From Calycina herbarum (Eukaryota; Ascomycota; Leotiomycetes; Helotiales; Pezizellaceae): a stretch of 64,000 bases of DNA. Position numbers and translations under genes: made by a program. The stretch is from NCBI GenBank assembly GCA_001414485.1, contig LLEY01000010.1, positions 62,001 to 126,000 on the forward strand. Reading direction: 5' to 3'. The first letter of the stretch is position 1. Each line of letters opens with the position of its first letter. The notes under the pieces are model-generated. The model did no database searches. It was given only the letters and a program-made list of their open reading frames with translations, and was not told the origin of the DNA. Below are positions 12,022 to 22,323 of the stretch, piece after piece.

Positions 12022-13096
12022 GTTATACTCTACTCTACTCTACTAATCAAGAGTACTACTCGAGTATTTTATATATACGCTAATTAACTCCTTCAAATCC
12101 TCTAAACGCTCCTCTTAAATACTATAATTCAGCAACTACAAACTATCCTAGATTAACAAAATACTACAATCAAAGAAACAAATAATGAAAAATCCTTCTT
12201 CCTTTTTTTTTTCTTCTTTTTTTCCTTTTTTTTTCTTTTTAGAATACCGTTTCCCCATTTCCTCGTTTCCCCGTTTCCTAGCCTCTCTTATCTTAAAAGC
12301 CTAGATAACTAACTAACTAACTAACTAACCAACTAGCCAACAGAGAAAGAAAAAGAAAAAGAAAAAAGAAAAAATTCCTATACTCGTTAACGTAAACAAC
12401 AGCTTTCTTCTTCTAATCAATCAATCAAGACGGACATCAAAAATTCCCCCAAAAGAAAACCTCCCCCTCTAAAAAGAAACCAAAAAAACAAAAAAAAACA
12501 AATACAAATACAGATAGATAAAATAAAACCAGAAAAAGAACCATCCTAATCTATCAAGAATTACAAACCCTCCCATCCCATCCTCCATCCTGCAAAACAC
12601 TCTCCTCGCCGTGTACCAAAGCAAAGATCGCCGAGACGCCGACCAAAGACCTCTCACAGCACAGCACAAAAATACGACCATGGCGAAAGAAAAAAAAAAC
12701 ATTGACTGGACCACAACAAAAGCAAGCAGAGCCAAGGCAGCAAAGATGAGAAATTTATTCAAGTCAGAGATAGGAACTATATTTCATATTTCATATTTCT
12801 CATTTCAATTCTTTATACATTACTCCACCCCCACCACATCTTCCCACCCTACCACCCCACGCCCCTCGCCCCTCGCCCCTCGCCCCTCGATTTATGTCTA
12901 CCCCTCTCTGTCTCTCCCTCTCCACTCCATCCAACCAACACAGACTTAAAAACAAACAAACATGAAAGCAAAGGAATTCGCTATCCCACCCATTGAACTC
13001 CAATAAACTCTCTCGCAGCAAGGCACGCGCAAAAAAGAACTCTCTCCCGTCACCCGCTGCCACCACCCATCACCACACTCTCACCCCCCTCTCTCT
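12022..13096. other. intergenic, low complexity, downstream of erdS
   Basis: There is no convincing gene. It holds simple repeats: ctcta units at 12,027-12,044, poly-T and poly-A tracts around 12,200-12,240 and 12,345-12,372, aact units at 12,306-12,330, and ccctcgc units at about 12,862-12,890. It carries the 3' untranslated side of the minus-strand gene that stops at 13,097 and separates that gene from the RIP block by about 1 kb. Confidence 0.6.
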
Positions 13097-16000
13097 CTAC
13101 TCCTCCTCCAAGAACCCCATGATCGCCCGAATGCCACCGGCTCCAAGCCCGCCCCGCGGATAGCACACATAAACAGGCTCCTCCCAACACCCCATCTTGG
13201 CGCGAAACTCGGACTTATTGGTCAACTTGAACTGCTTGTTGATAGCCTCATACGCCTTTCTCAGTGCTTTAACCTTATGTTTGCCCAGATTCCGGCCGCC
13301 TTCAAGTGTGTTTGTCGCTCCCGTTCCGAAAGTGACTTGCTTCGTGTCGGGCTCGGCGGCACTGAGTGCTTTGAGGGAGAAGAGGATGAGGGATTCGATC
13401 GTGCCCGAAGGAGCGTTGGGGAATTCAAGCGAGAATTTAACTTGGTAGCCGTTCTTGGGGGATAACTGGTGCAAGACGACAAGAGCGAGAACCTCGTCTT
13501 TGGAGCCGGTTGCGTAGTAGTATCTACGATGTTCTTGATCGATCCATGGTCGGATCTGTGTAAGATGGATTTGTGTCCCCTTTCGTCCGGATCGCCAGGC
13601 TGCGATCCCGGCGTCGATTTTAGCCTTCACATCTTCAGGAACTGGTTGCGCAAACGGAATCTCAATATTCTTCACCCCCTCTTTCTCAGCATGTCGCACC
13701 TTCCTCGCAAGATCAGGGTCCTTAAGCGCAGGGTTGTCTTTAGGATTCGCGCGTTCTTCGGCGGTACATGCCAAAGTTCGCCAGAGGAATTTCTCGCCCA
13801 CGTATTCTTCTACTTCTTTGCCGGCGATCATCCAGAGGGGTTTGAGTTCTTTGTAGTCGGGGTGATGTTTGTGCTCCTTGTTATCCTTGAGGAATTGTAG
13901 GTATGCGGAGATAACTTGCGGGTATTGGGATTTCGCGCAGAGAGGGTCACCGACTGCGATTGCGTACCCGTTGTGTACGATGTAGCCTTGTGCTGCGCCG
14001 GTGGAGGGGTGACGATAGACGTGGTAACGTTGATCGAGCCACGATGTGTTACCTGCATCCCCATAGTTGGCGATGAGTTTCTCAAGGGGTTGGAGGTGTG
14101 CTGTTGCGTCGATGTTGTTTGTGGAGATGATGGGCGTGTCGATGTCTTCTCTCTCCCAGGGTGGGTTTGTGGTACTTGCTTCTTCGTGCCTAAGTGCAAG
14201 GACTGGTGGTTTTGCAGGGAGGGATTTTGGATCTCGAGGGAAGAGGGAGGCGAGACGGATGTTTCCGAGGCTGAGGAAGAGGTAGGTTAGTCTTTCTAGA
14301 CCGATTCCGCATCCTGCGTGGGGTGGTGCTCCCCAGCGGAAACCTTCGAGGTATTCGATCATGGAGTCTGGTTTGATGCCTTGCTTCTTGATTCTCTTTT
14401 CTAGAAACTTGGCATCATGGATACGTTGACCACCACTTAGAATCTCTTGTCCTCTCATGAAAATATCGAAAGAGTTTGTGAATCGGTCATCTGCTGGATC
14501 GGGCATCGTATAGAATGGTCGTGCTGAAGCAGGGAACTTGTCAAGAATGTAGTAATCAGTCTTGTACTTTTCCTTGACCAAGGCACCCAATCGAATTTCC
14601 GCTCTCGTTGCAAGATCCTCTGTGACTGAAGGTGGATTGCCATCATCATCAACCCATCCATCATCAATCAACATCTGAACGCCATCTTTAAAGGCAATTC
14701 TTGGGGTAACCTCGAGCCATTGCACCTTCTCGTGAGGATAAAAGTGTGAAATGAGCTCAATCTCTTTCTCATATCGATCGTAGATTCCTTGCCATAAATG
14801 CTTGAACATTCCATCGATAATATCCAATGCCTCATGATAATGCTCCTCCAAAGCCATTTCGAGATCCAGCCCGGTATACTCAGTCAAATGACGAGGGGTA
14901 TTACTATCTTCGGCTCGGAAAACTGGACCAATCTCGTAAACTCTCTCGAAATCAGCTGCTATGCACATCTGCTTTGCCAATTGAGGTGATTGCGCCAGGA
15001 AAGCTGGGCGACCGAAATAATTCACTTCGAAGACGGTTGCTCCGGATTCTGTAGCACCACCTTGCAATTTGGGTGTGTGAACCTCGATAAATCCCTTGGT
15101 ATCAAGATATGAGCGGAAAAGATTGCATATGCCAGATTGAATACGGAATATAGATTGCGCAGGACTAGTTCTGAGATCCACGATTCGGTTGTTGAGTCGT
15201 ACTCGTTGGGGAAGGGAACGATTTTGTCGGAAGACGTCCATGGTTGCTATTTTTTGTTAGCTCTGTAAGACCACAACATTGAGAAAATACTTACTTCGAC
15301 TGTTGAGTTTATCCGCCAATTTATCAATCGAACTCCTGGATACATCCTGAGATTTCCCACTAAGATCCGTGGACCTTCGACTTGGAGGAGTGATGTCCTT
15401 GCTTGTGGGATCTTGAGAATCATCTTCCTCGTCATCATCCGCATCCTCCTTGTCTCGGTTTATGTTTTCGGCATCGTAGACAGTAAATGGGACATTCTCT
15501 GTCAAATCTCCTACTTTGTGAATCTCCAGCACATCCAATTCCCAATTGTGAATTGTCGCGTTCTTGACTCGCTTCTGGGATTTCCGGACCCTGGCGTGGC
15601 AGACGACGATGGTTTCGCTGGGGTAACGTTCTATACTTCGGACCATGTTGTCGGAAATTCCCTCGGGGTTGTATTCTCCTTCTGAGAGGTGGTGTTAGTT
15701 ATACTGTATATGATATAATTTGAAGAGAAAAATGCTAGAAAAATGCATACCCGTTATTTCCTCCAAGGGCTTGAAACTTTGCAGTACACCTTGAATCGTC
15801 ACCGTTTGCTGTCGAAATACGATAAATACCAATTTGGCACTCATGCGGCGAAGGGTATGTATGCGCGCTCGAAACGAAACAACTCGATGATCTGCTTCTG
15901 TAAAATTGTCAGATTAGGTGGGTACAAACGGGGTAGTACAAGTGCACTTACTCTCGAAATCCAAATCCTTGAACAACACGCGATTCTCGTGATTCCATCT

Positions 16001-16384
16001 CTTACTCATATTCATACTATACGGTCGATAGAGTTTTGTGAGTGCAGGAGGACCAGTCGCCAGAAAATTCTCATCCTCGATTTTTGCCAACGATTGTCGC
16101 TTCTTGTTTTCTGCTTTCGATCGCAATTTGTCGAGACTCTTTCGCTGTCTCTCTGCTATAATAATTTCGGAACTCTGGGGTTTGGGGTTCAAATCCAGGG
16201 AGACGGCCCGATTTCCATTTGCGACTCCATTCCCATTTCCGTTGGTAGTGCCATTAACATGGAGAGAGACCGGGGTCGAGGCACCACTATTAACGCCCTC
16301 TGTTTTGCTGGGGACGGAATCGGTGGAATTGTTGGAACTCCCGAGATCCTTGATCTTCCGCAAGTTCTTCTTGATGAACGACAT
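13097..16384 (-). CDS. erdS: aspartyl-tRNA synthetase fused to DUF2156 transferase (ergosteryl-3beta-O-L-aspartate synthase, ErdS)
   Basis: Four exons are read by eye: 16384-15952, 15897-15751, 15681-15295 and 15246-13097. They join in frame to 1038 residues. Residues ~120-215 form an OB-fold anticodon-binding domain (DHRVVSFRARIHTLRRM). An acidic insert follows at ~265-290. Residues ~325-665 are a class IIb AspRS core, with motif 2 FRAEDSNTPRHLTEYTG from 432 and motif 3 GCGIGLERL at 634-642. Residues ~700-1035 are a GNAT-fold DUF2156 (MprF-like aminoacyl-tRNA transferase) domain. An AspRS alone would end near residue 665. This fusion is the ErdS architecture: it charges tRNA-Asp, then moves Asp onto the 3beta-OH of ergosterol. 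Naming rests on architecture, not on alignment. The first exon is Asn/Ser-rich and lacks a clear domain. Confidence 0.9.
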
Positions 16385-17835
16385 GTTGGAATTTCGTCAA
16401 TTGGTGGATGTGAAGGTGAGAAGGTTGCGTTGGGCTCCAGGGCTGATATAAATGGGTTGGCGCGGTGGTCAGAGATTTGCAGAATGCACCTGGCTGAATA
16501 ATGGCGGTAGCAACCACCGTGGAGCTGGAGCTGGAGCTGGAGCTGGAGCTGCCGGCGAATCAATAGTGCTGGTCGGCGGCGGATGACTGGATCGCGATCT
16601 TTTTTAACTTTGAATTGATTATGATATCGCGCGGAAGCTTCGGGATGTGTGATTCATTCACACCTGATTTAAGAGAAGGCGAAATTCACCCACGCGACAG
16701 TCTTCGCTGGCTGGTTGAGCTGCGGGAGTCGCGATTGGTAACAGAGTGAGATGTTGGAAGAGCGAGGAAGACGGAGAGAAGGGCAGGGAGGGAGAGGTAG
16801 GTAGTAATAGTAATAGTAATGGGAGGGAGGCTGATGGGGAAATGAGAAGGGGAAGGGGGTGAGGACAAACGGTACGAAGTAACTACAAGTACCAACTCCC
16901 TTTCGTCACAGCAATGTAATGTACTGTAACTCTCCGACCACTGAATCAGGGAGGTTTAGAAGAGGATCTCGATATTATTTCTTTACAGCCTCTGCCTTGC
17001 TGGTGTGCTAGTGAGTAGTGAGGGGCACGGATTGGGTGGCCGGCAGTGGACGCTGATGACATCAGGGGTCCGCTCTGCCCGCAGATAGCCCAGGCCAAGT
17101 TATGCGGTTATGCACAAGTGAAAAGAAGCTCATATGGGAAAAGCTTGTCGATCAGCGATAATCCCACCAGCGGCACCACCTGCACCACCTGCACTTATCG
17201 GGCCATGTGATAACACCAAATTCCCTGCCTTTCGAGAAATCTAGCTTTACTCGGACATGTCTCAGGATTCGTGTTTGTACTGTATGTACCTGGACCTTGG
17301 TAGAATCCTGGCTCGTCAAACACTGTTGCTGTGCGAGAATCAACTCAACGTCATATCGAACAACGAGGGTCTCGATGCTACCTAGGTACAAGTACTGAAG
17401 GAAGAACCCGGAGCTTCCCTCCGTCCCGGCCCGCCAAGTTTTCAATCTTCGGCCGAGTCAGCCGCCAGATTCGGCGTTTGCGTGACAGTCAGCAGCAACC
17501 TGGTTGGGGGGGTACAGTCATGAGAAAATTCCAACACCGGCATCATTTCAGGTTTAGAAAAATTCCATTATCTGATTACGTTGTTCTGTAGTATTGTATT
17601 CCGCTCAACTTCTAGAAGGAACGACTTCATCCCCTCGGTTCGTTCATGCCATACTGGAAACGTGGCCATCCCTCTCACACCACCATCACATCCATCATCC
17701 TGATCCTAGGCTAGGCGTAGGGAAGCAGTACGGAGAAGTATCCTTCGCATTCGCATTCTCTTCTTCGGGTCTCAGTTCATCCTATCCAGTCCATCTCCTT
17801 TCTCTGAATGGTTCATCTAAATCCCATACATACTT
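16385..17835. other. intergenic: erdS promoter side and tail of the DUF7136-like gene
   Basis: No gene is supported. Five tandem GGAGCT hexamers stand at 16,521-16,550, about 140 bp upstream of the erdS start codon. GA-rich and AG-rich runs lie at about 16,770-16,860, with taatag trinucleotide-like units near 16,803-16,820. A G7 run is at about 17,504-17,511. Open frames here overlap on both strands and show no domain. Confidence 0.5.
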
Positions 17836-18612
17836 TTACACCAGGAACATTCCCACAACCATCAATCCAAACCCACTCGCACGCTTCGATGGGGTCCCCG
17901 CCGAGCTACTTGTTCGACATGTCCCTGTCGTGCCAGCACACGACGACGAGGCATCCAGTTGGGTCGAAATGTTGTTGGCGATTGTCGCGTCGATGATGAA
18001 AGCGCAAGGGTTTCCTTGAGGCTCCTTCTCTTCTAGAACAGGACATGCTTCTCCACGAGTCGTTGTTAAATTCGACTTGATGCCAATCGCTCCTCCAAGG
18101 ACTGGGCATGGTCGAGTGGTGAGGAAGTCGAGGGTTTTCCCAATCGCGCTTGTGGTAAACACCATGCTGCCACTTATTTCGTATCCATTCGTACCGAGTG
18201 GTGACGGGGACACGATTTGATGTCCGGCGGTGCAATTTTGGTGAAAGCCCATCGACCAATCCAAGCTCCATTTTGTGGCCTTGCTATTGGCGATGGCTGG
18301 CGAGTTGGTGGCCAACAAATACGCGCCGGAACCTGTGAGGCTCGCATTCTTCCAAGTATCTTGATCTAGTTTGCGAAGGACGGTGCTGTTTTGGTGGTCG
18401 AGATCAGTCAACGCCCATTGTATCCAGAACCCGTACGGCACTGCAGTTGCTGCGTTTTGGACGGCAAAGACTATGGGAAAATCCGATGTTCTTTGATATG
18501 TATCGTTTTGAGGAAAAACAATATCCAACTCTACAGTAGTTGGTAAATTCTGAGCCGCGACAATGGCGTGTAAGAAGATGGCGGCTCGCAACCAAACTGC
18601 CCAAGGTGCCAT
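17836..18612 (-). CDS. secreted DUF7136-like protein, probably GPI-anchored
   Basis: A single-exon reading frame of 258 residues starts at the first ATG (18,612). The longer frame begins with TTG. The N-terminus MAPWAVWLRAAIFLHAIVAA is a signal peptide. The mature part starts near LPTTVELDIVFPQNDTY and has several N-glycosylation sequons (NDT, NST, NAS, NCT, NLT, NIS) and spaced cysteines. The C-terminus has a Ser/Thr/Gly-rich stretch, then a short hydrophobic tail (GFGLMVVGMFLV), which suggests a GPI anchor. The mature start and sequence style match the fungal DUF7136 family of unknown function. It likely acts at the cell surface. Family naming is from memory, so only moderately sure. Confidence 0.75.
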   Translation of the reverse strand: MAPWAVWLRAAIFLHAIVAAQNLPTTVELDIVFPQNDTYQRTSDFPIVFAVQNAATAVPYGFWIQWALTDLDHQNSTVLRKLDQDTWKNASLTGSGAYLLATNSPAIANSKATKWSLDWSMGFHQNCTAGHQIVSPSPLGTNGYEISGSMVFTTSAIGKTLDFLTTRPCPVLGGAIGIKSNLTTTRGEACPVLEEKEPQGNPCAFIIDATIANNISTQLDASSSCAGTTGTCRTSSSAGTPSKRASGFGLMVVGMFLV

Positions 18613-19688
18613 GACTGATGATTTCAACTTGGAGAGTCAACAATTCCAAAGAGATCAAACAGCAAAATCATTGTGGGCTTCTTCAAATATACCAACAACA
18701 GAAATTGGTAGAGGAGAATCTCTAGATGCACGTCAGCCTTGAGCTATCCTATTCCCGTCACCGAAAGTGATTCTTGGTGCAGTACATCGTATACGAAAAC
18801 ATCCCAATTGAGAAACCCAAGACCAAAACGTGCGAAAGAATCAATATATGAAGCTGCGAGAGCCAATGGATTAGAAAGCTTATGTTGGTACATGGGACAA
18901 TGTTGTCAGACCGGGTCAATTAGACCGTCGAAGGAAGTTATTCAAGCGATTCGCACAGGTTGGCACATGGCAGCGTTGCGTATATTGAAAAAAAAAAAGA
19001 TTTACATGCTCCAACGCACTTGCCTTGTGATCGCATGCAAAGATTCTTTCGAGAATGATGGATGTATTCACGACAATTTTGTGGTGTTAACTTCTATTTT
19101 CTTCCTCCAGTTTTTCCGAATTATGGAACAACTTTCACCCGGCTAAAGCCTGGGATCCAAGGCATAAATGACGTAGCTCTCGACCCCTAAGCCTGAGTGG
19201 CTTCACTTTATCGCAGCTCGATTCGTTTCAACACTCACAACGCTTTATTTTTGCTTACGATCAACTGGCACATGGTATATCCTGACGAGAAGCATTCATG
19301 GAAGGTGTTCTGATGTCTCAATCATCAGCAGAATCGTTCCTGAACTCTGTGATTGGACAAGCTGCAAATGGATTACTGAGCGGCTGAGCCACGCAAACCA
19401 CGAGTCAAAGGCAACGGAAAAGGTAACCTATGGCTAGCCATTGATACAGTAGTATACGGATTGGACCCTCATGCCTTGCTTTGGTCCTATCTCCCTCTTT
19501 CCAACTTGCCCCCACCACAAACAGGCCACACTCCACTGCCAGGAAAGCCAGGGTTCGGGATCGCACCCCACCAATATCACAACCCCGAACTAGATATCTA
19601 CAACCACCTCCCTCCCAATCCATTCCACATCTCCTGACCCTCTAAACGATCTCTGTCTGTCGACTATTCTCAAAAACTCCATACACGC
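18613..19688. other. intergenic between divergent genes
   Basis: This 1.08-kb gap separates the divergent DUF7136-like gene and the alpha/beta hydrolase, so it should hold both promoters. A plus-strand open frame at 18,739-19,146 has no signal, motif or splice context and includes an A-tract, so I do not call it a gene. Nothing else stands out. Confidence 0.45.
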
Positions 19689-21128
19689 ATGAGCATTGAG
19701 TCTGTTCGCTGGACTCCCATGGTGAAGGCCGTAATATGGAGGGCCTTGATGGCCATTGGCATGAAGTTCCATCACTTCGCTGATCCCAAACCTCCCAGAC
19801 CCCATTTCAAAGTCGTCATCCCCTCGAGATTATCAGATCAAGGTGGCACATTCACACTGGTTTTCTACGTCCCGGAATCCTACTTCGAAGCGCCGGAGGG
19901 GTATCGTTATCCTGTGGTGGTAAACTTCCACGGTGGGGGATTCACACTGGGCACAGGAACAGATGATGCAAGATGGGCGGCAACGGTGACAGGTATAGTG
20001 GAAGCGGTTCTCGTTTCCGTCGAATACAGGCTGGCACCAGAATACCCGTTCAGTGTGGGAGTGGAGGATGGCACGGATGCGCTGATATATTTGGCATCCC
20101 ATGCGGAAGAACTACAACTCGATCCCAAACGAATGGCATTATCTGGCTTTTCCGCAGGAGGGAATTTCGCATTTACCGTACCCCTGATGCTCCATGATTT
20201 AAAAAACGAGGCGGGAAGACGATGTCTGTCAGAGGCCAAGGTGAGCAAAAAACAGAAGCAGAAGTCATCAGACACATTATCACCACCAAACGGAGTAGGA
20301 TCATCGTCCTCGGCCGCCTCCTCCACGCTTTCCCTCCCTCGTCCAAGCCCAGTAGCAGGCCAATCCTTCGGCTCTGTCTACAAACTCACAGACCTTGAAC
20401 CAACCGCTCTAGAAATCGAACAATCCGTTCCCGATCTCACTATTTGCGCCATAGTCTCCTTCTACCCACCCACCGATTTTCGCCAAACCCGTGAAGAGAA
20501 ACGAGCCACAAACCCCCAGCCAGAAAAGAATCTTCCTCCTATGCTCACCAAGCTATTCGATGAATCGTACATGCACCCACCGGAATCCATTGATCTCACC
20601 GACCCATATCTCTCTCCTGCCGCTGCCTCAGATGCTGTTTTGAAGGCCGCATACCCTCAGGATATCGTGTTATATACTTGTGAATACGATATGCTGAATG
20701 CAGAAGGTGTGGCGTTTGGGGAACGTCTTTCTGGTCCAGAAATAGGCAAGACGGTACATGGTGGCCTAGTAAAAGCAGTCGTCCACGCATTCGATAAGAA
20801 ACCCAATCCACTTAAATTCCCCGCTTCCGCAGATAAATGTTATTCCGAAGCATGTGCGGAATTGAAGAGAGTTTTTGGCGGCAGAACGAATCTAGAAGAG
20901 AGGAGACAATTGGGTGAGGCCAAGACTGTAGAGAGATTTGAGGATGGGGATGTACATGATGGCATCGCCAAAGCCGAGGGTATGGTTGGTGGTATGAGAA
21001 TCGTAAATGAGGATGGACGAGTAAATGGGTTAGAGAGTGGTTCGGCGGCTAATGGTGGTTCGGCGGTTAATGGGACGGTAGCTTCGAGTTCTAGAAGGGA
21101 AATTGATCATAAAGGGCCGGGGCCCTGA
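19689..21128 (+). CDS. alpha/beta hydrolase of the HGGG / GXSXG type; candidate ErdH (ergosteryl-aspartate hydrolase)
   Basis: One exon encodes 479 residues. The hormone-sensitive-lipase/Say1-like signature is complete: oxyanion motif HGGG at 81-84, LAPEYPF at 115-121, nucleophile elbow GFSAGG at 153-158 (Ser155), acid in CEYDMLNAEG (Asp334) and base in VVHAFD (His366). An amphipathic N-terminus (residues ~10-30) could bind membranes. Residues 180-225 form a Ser/Lys-rich linker between core parts, and the C-terminal ~70 residues are Gly/Asn/Ser-rich. Context: in other fungi ErdS works against a dedicated alpha/beta hydrolase, ErdH, that removes Asp from ergosterol. This gene lies 3.3 kb from erdS with one gene between. 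The ErdH assignment is inference from family and neighbourhood; a generic esterase or sterol deacetylase is the alternative. Confidence 0.8.
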   Translation: MSIESVRWTPMVKAVIWRALMAIGMKFHHFADPKPPRPHFKVVIPSRLSDQGGTFTLVFYVPESYFEAPEGYRYPVVVNFHGGGFTLGTGTDDARWAATVTGIVEAVLVSVEYRLAPEYPFSVGVEDGTDALIYLASHAEELQLDPKRMALSGFSAGGNFAFTVPLMLHDLKNEAGRRCLSEAKVSKKQKQKSSDTLSPPNGVGSSSSAASSTLSLPRPSPVAGQSFGSVYKLTDLEPTALEIEQSVPDLTICAIVSFYPPTDFRQTREEKRATNPQPEKNLPPMLTKLFDESYMHPPESIDLTDPYLSPAAASDAVLKAAYPQDIVLYTCEYDMLNAEGVAFGERLSGPEIGKTVHGGLVKAVVHAFDKKPNPLKFPASADKCYSEACAELKRVFGGRTNLEERRQLGEAKTVERFEDGDVHDGIAKAEGMVGGMRIVNEDGRVNGLESGSAANGGSAVNGTVASSSRREIDHKGPGP

Positions 21129-22323
21129 TCATTTGCATTATTAGAGGAGTTGGGAGATTTCGGATGTTGAATGAATAGATGACTTTTATGTATTTTATTG
21201 TGTACTTTCATGTTTGGTGTATTCAGACATGAACATTGGAAGTTGTATTGGTCAGGTGATATTCGCCCTCATTCGATATAGCGCGATACATTACATGTCG
21301 CATCGATGGGGGGGGTATGTATGTGATTTAACTCCACCATATATACTTGGTACCAGGATTCAAAGTATTCTTGCATGTGTATCCTCTTGGGTTTATACTC
21401 AAATCATAATAGTTTGTTCGTATTGTTACTCGACCTTGGACGCTAATTTTTGTCACTCTAGTCTTTTCACGATGAGTGGGAAAGCGAGGAGGAAGGGTGT
21501 GAATAAATAGCTACTTCTAGTTTGTTTTTTTCTGTTGATTCTATGTTCTTTCTCTGGTTGCGAATTGGAATTGGTAGGGGATAGATGCTTGGGAGTGTTT
21601 GTATCTAGGAAGAAAATGCGAATGCGGAAAGGGAAGGTACGACTTGAAAATGGCGATACTTCTCGTGATCAAGGCTATTCCTAGGCTACCTAGGGATACT
21701 GGTAACTCTAAATCGGTGCTAACTATTCCTGAGTTACTTTTAAAGAGATTTCCTTTCTAGTTTTCTAGACTCAATGGAAGCTCGTACAAGCTCGCTCTTT
21801 CTTCCCGATTTCGACATCTTGAATTTTTTGTTCTATGTGGCTCTATCCACGACCAGCGCCCGTGAAAACGAAAACGCTAATATGGAAAGGTCGACCCCCA
21901 ATTCACGGTGTTCTCACAACACAGCCGAAATGTCTTACCGACAATGAAGCGAGGGTTAATGGAGAACCGCCAGACGGGTCTTTGTTCATTTTACTTTTCT
22001 TTTACCCTTTCTTTTTCGCTTTATGGACAGTAGATATGAGACTCATATGCAGTGTAACCTACCCCAGTGCCAAGTCCGCGTAAATGCACTCCCTTCCCCA
22101 GAGCCTGGGAATGGAAATAGCCAGCGCGGGATATCCAACGAAAACTTGCGCAATTCTTCTCAATACCCAGTCCCAGTGGCTTGATTTCGCATCACCACCA
22201 CTCACGACTGTAGGCTGAAGCTGAAGAGAGGGCAATTGCTTTAACATAGACCGGGCCCACTTGAGTCCTGATTTATCTTGCATCTGAAAGTATCAAAATT
22301 TTCAAGAATTGACGTTCTTCACG
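21129..22323. other. intergenic
   Basis: There is no supported gene. A small plus-strand frame at 21,835-22,083 has no start context or domain. Sequence around 21,650-21,700 contains repeated cctag units (cctaggctacctaggg). The last part (from about 22,085) should be the ferric reductase promoter. Confidence 0.45.

Noticed and set aside
12469..13066. Overlapping open frames on both strands next to erdS
   Set aside because: They lie in simple-sequence repeats, overlap each other and show no domain or start context.
13469..14290. Plus-strand frames within erdS exon 4
   Set aside because: Antisense shadows of the AspRS/DUF2156 coding sequence.
15743..16501. Long plus-strand frame (252 residues) opposite the erdS first exons
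   Set aside because: It is antisense to exons 1 and 2 of erdS, whose splice sites and OB-fold sequence are clear.
18739..19146. Plus-strand frame of 135 residues between divergent genes
   Set aside because: No motif, no splice context, runs through an A-tract; the gap is expected to be promoter.
21835..22083. Frame of 82 residues before the ferric reductase
   Set aside because: No recognisable features, and it overlaps the expected promoter.
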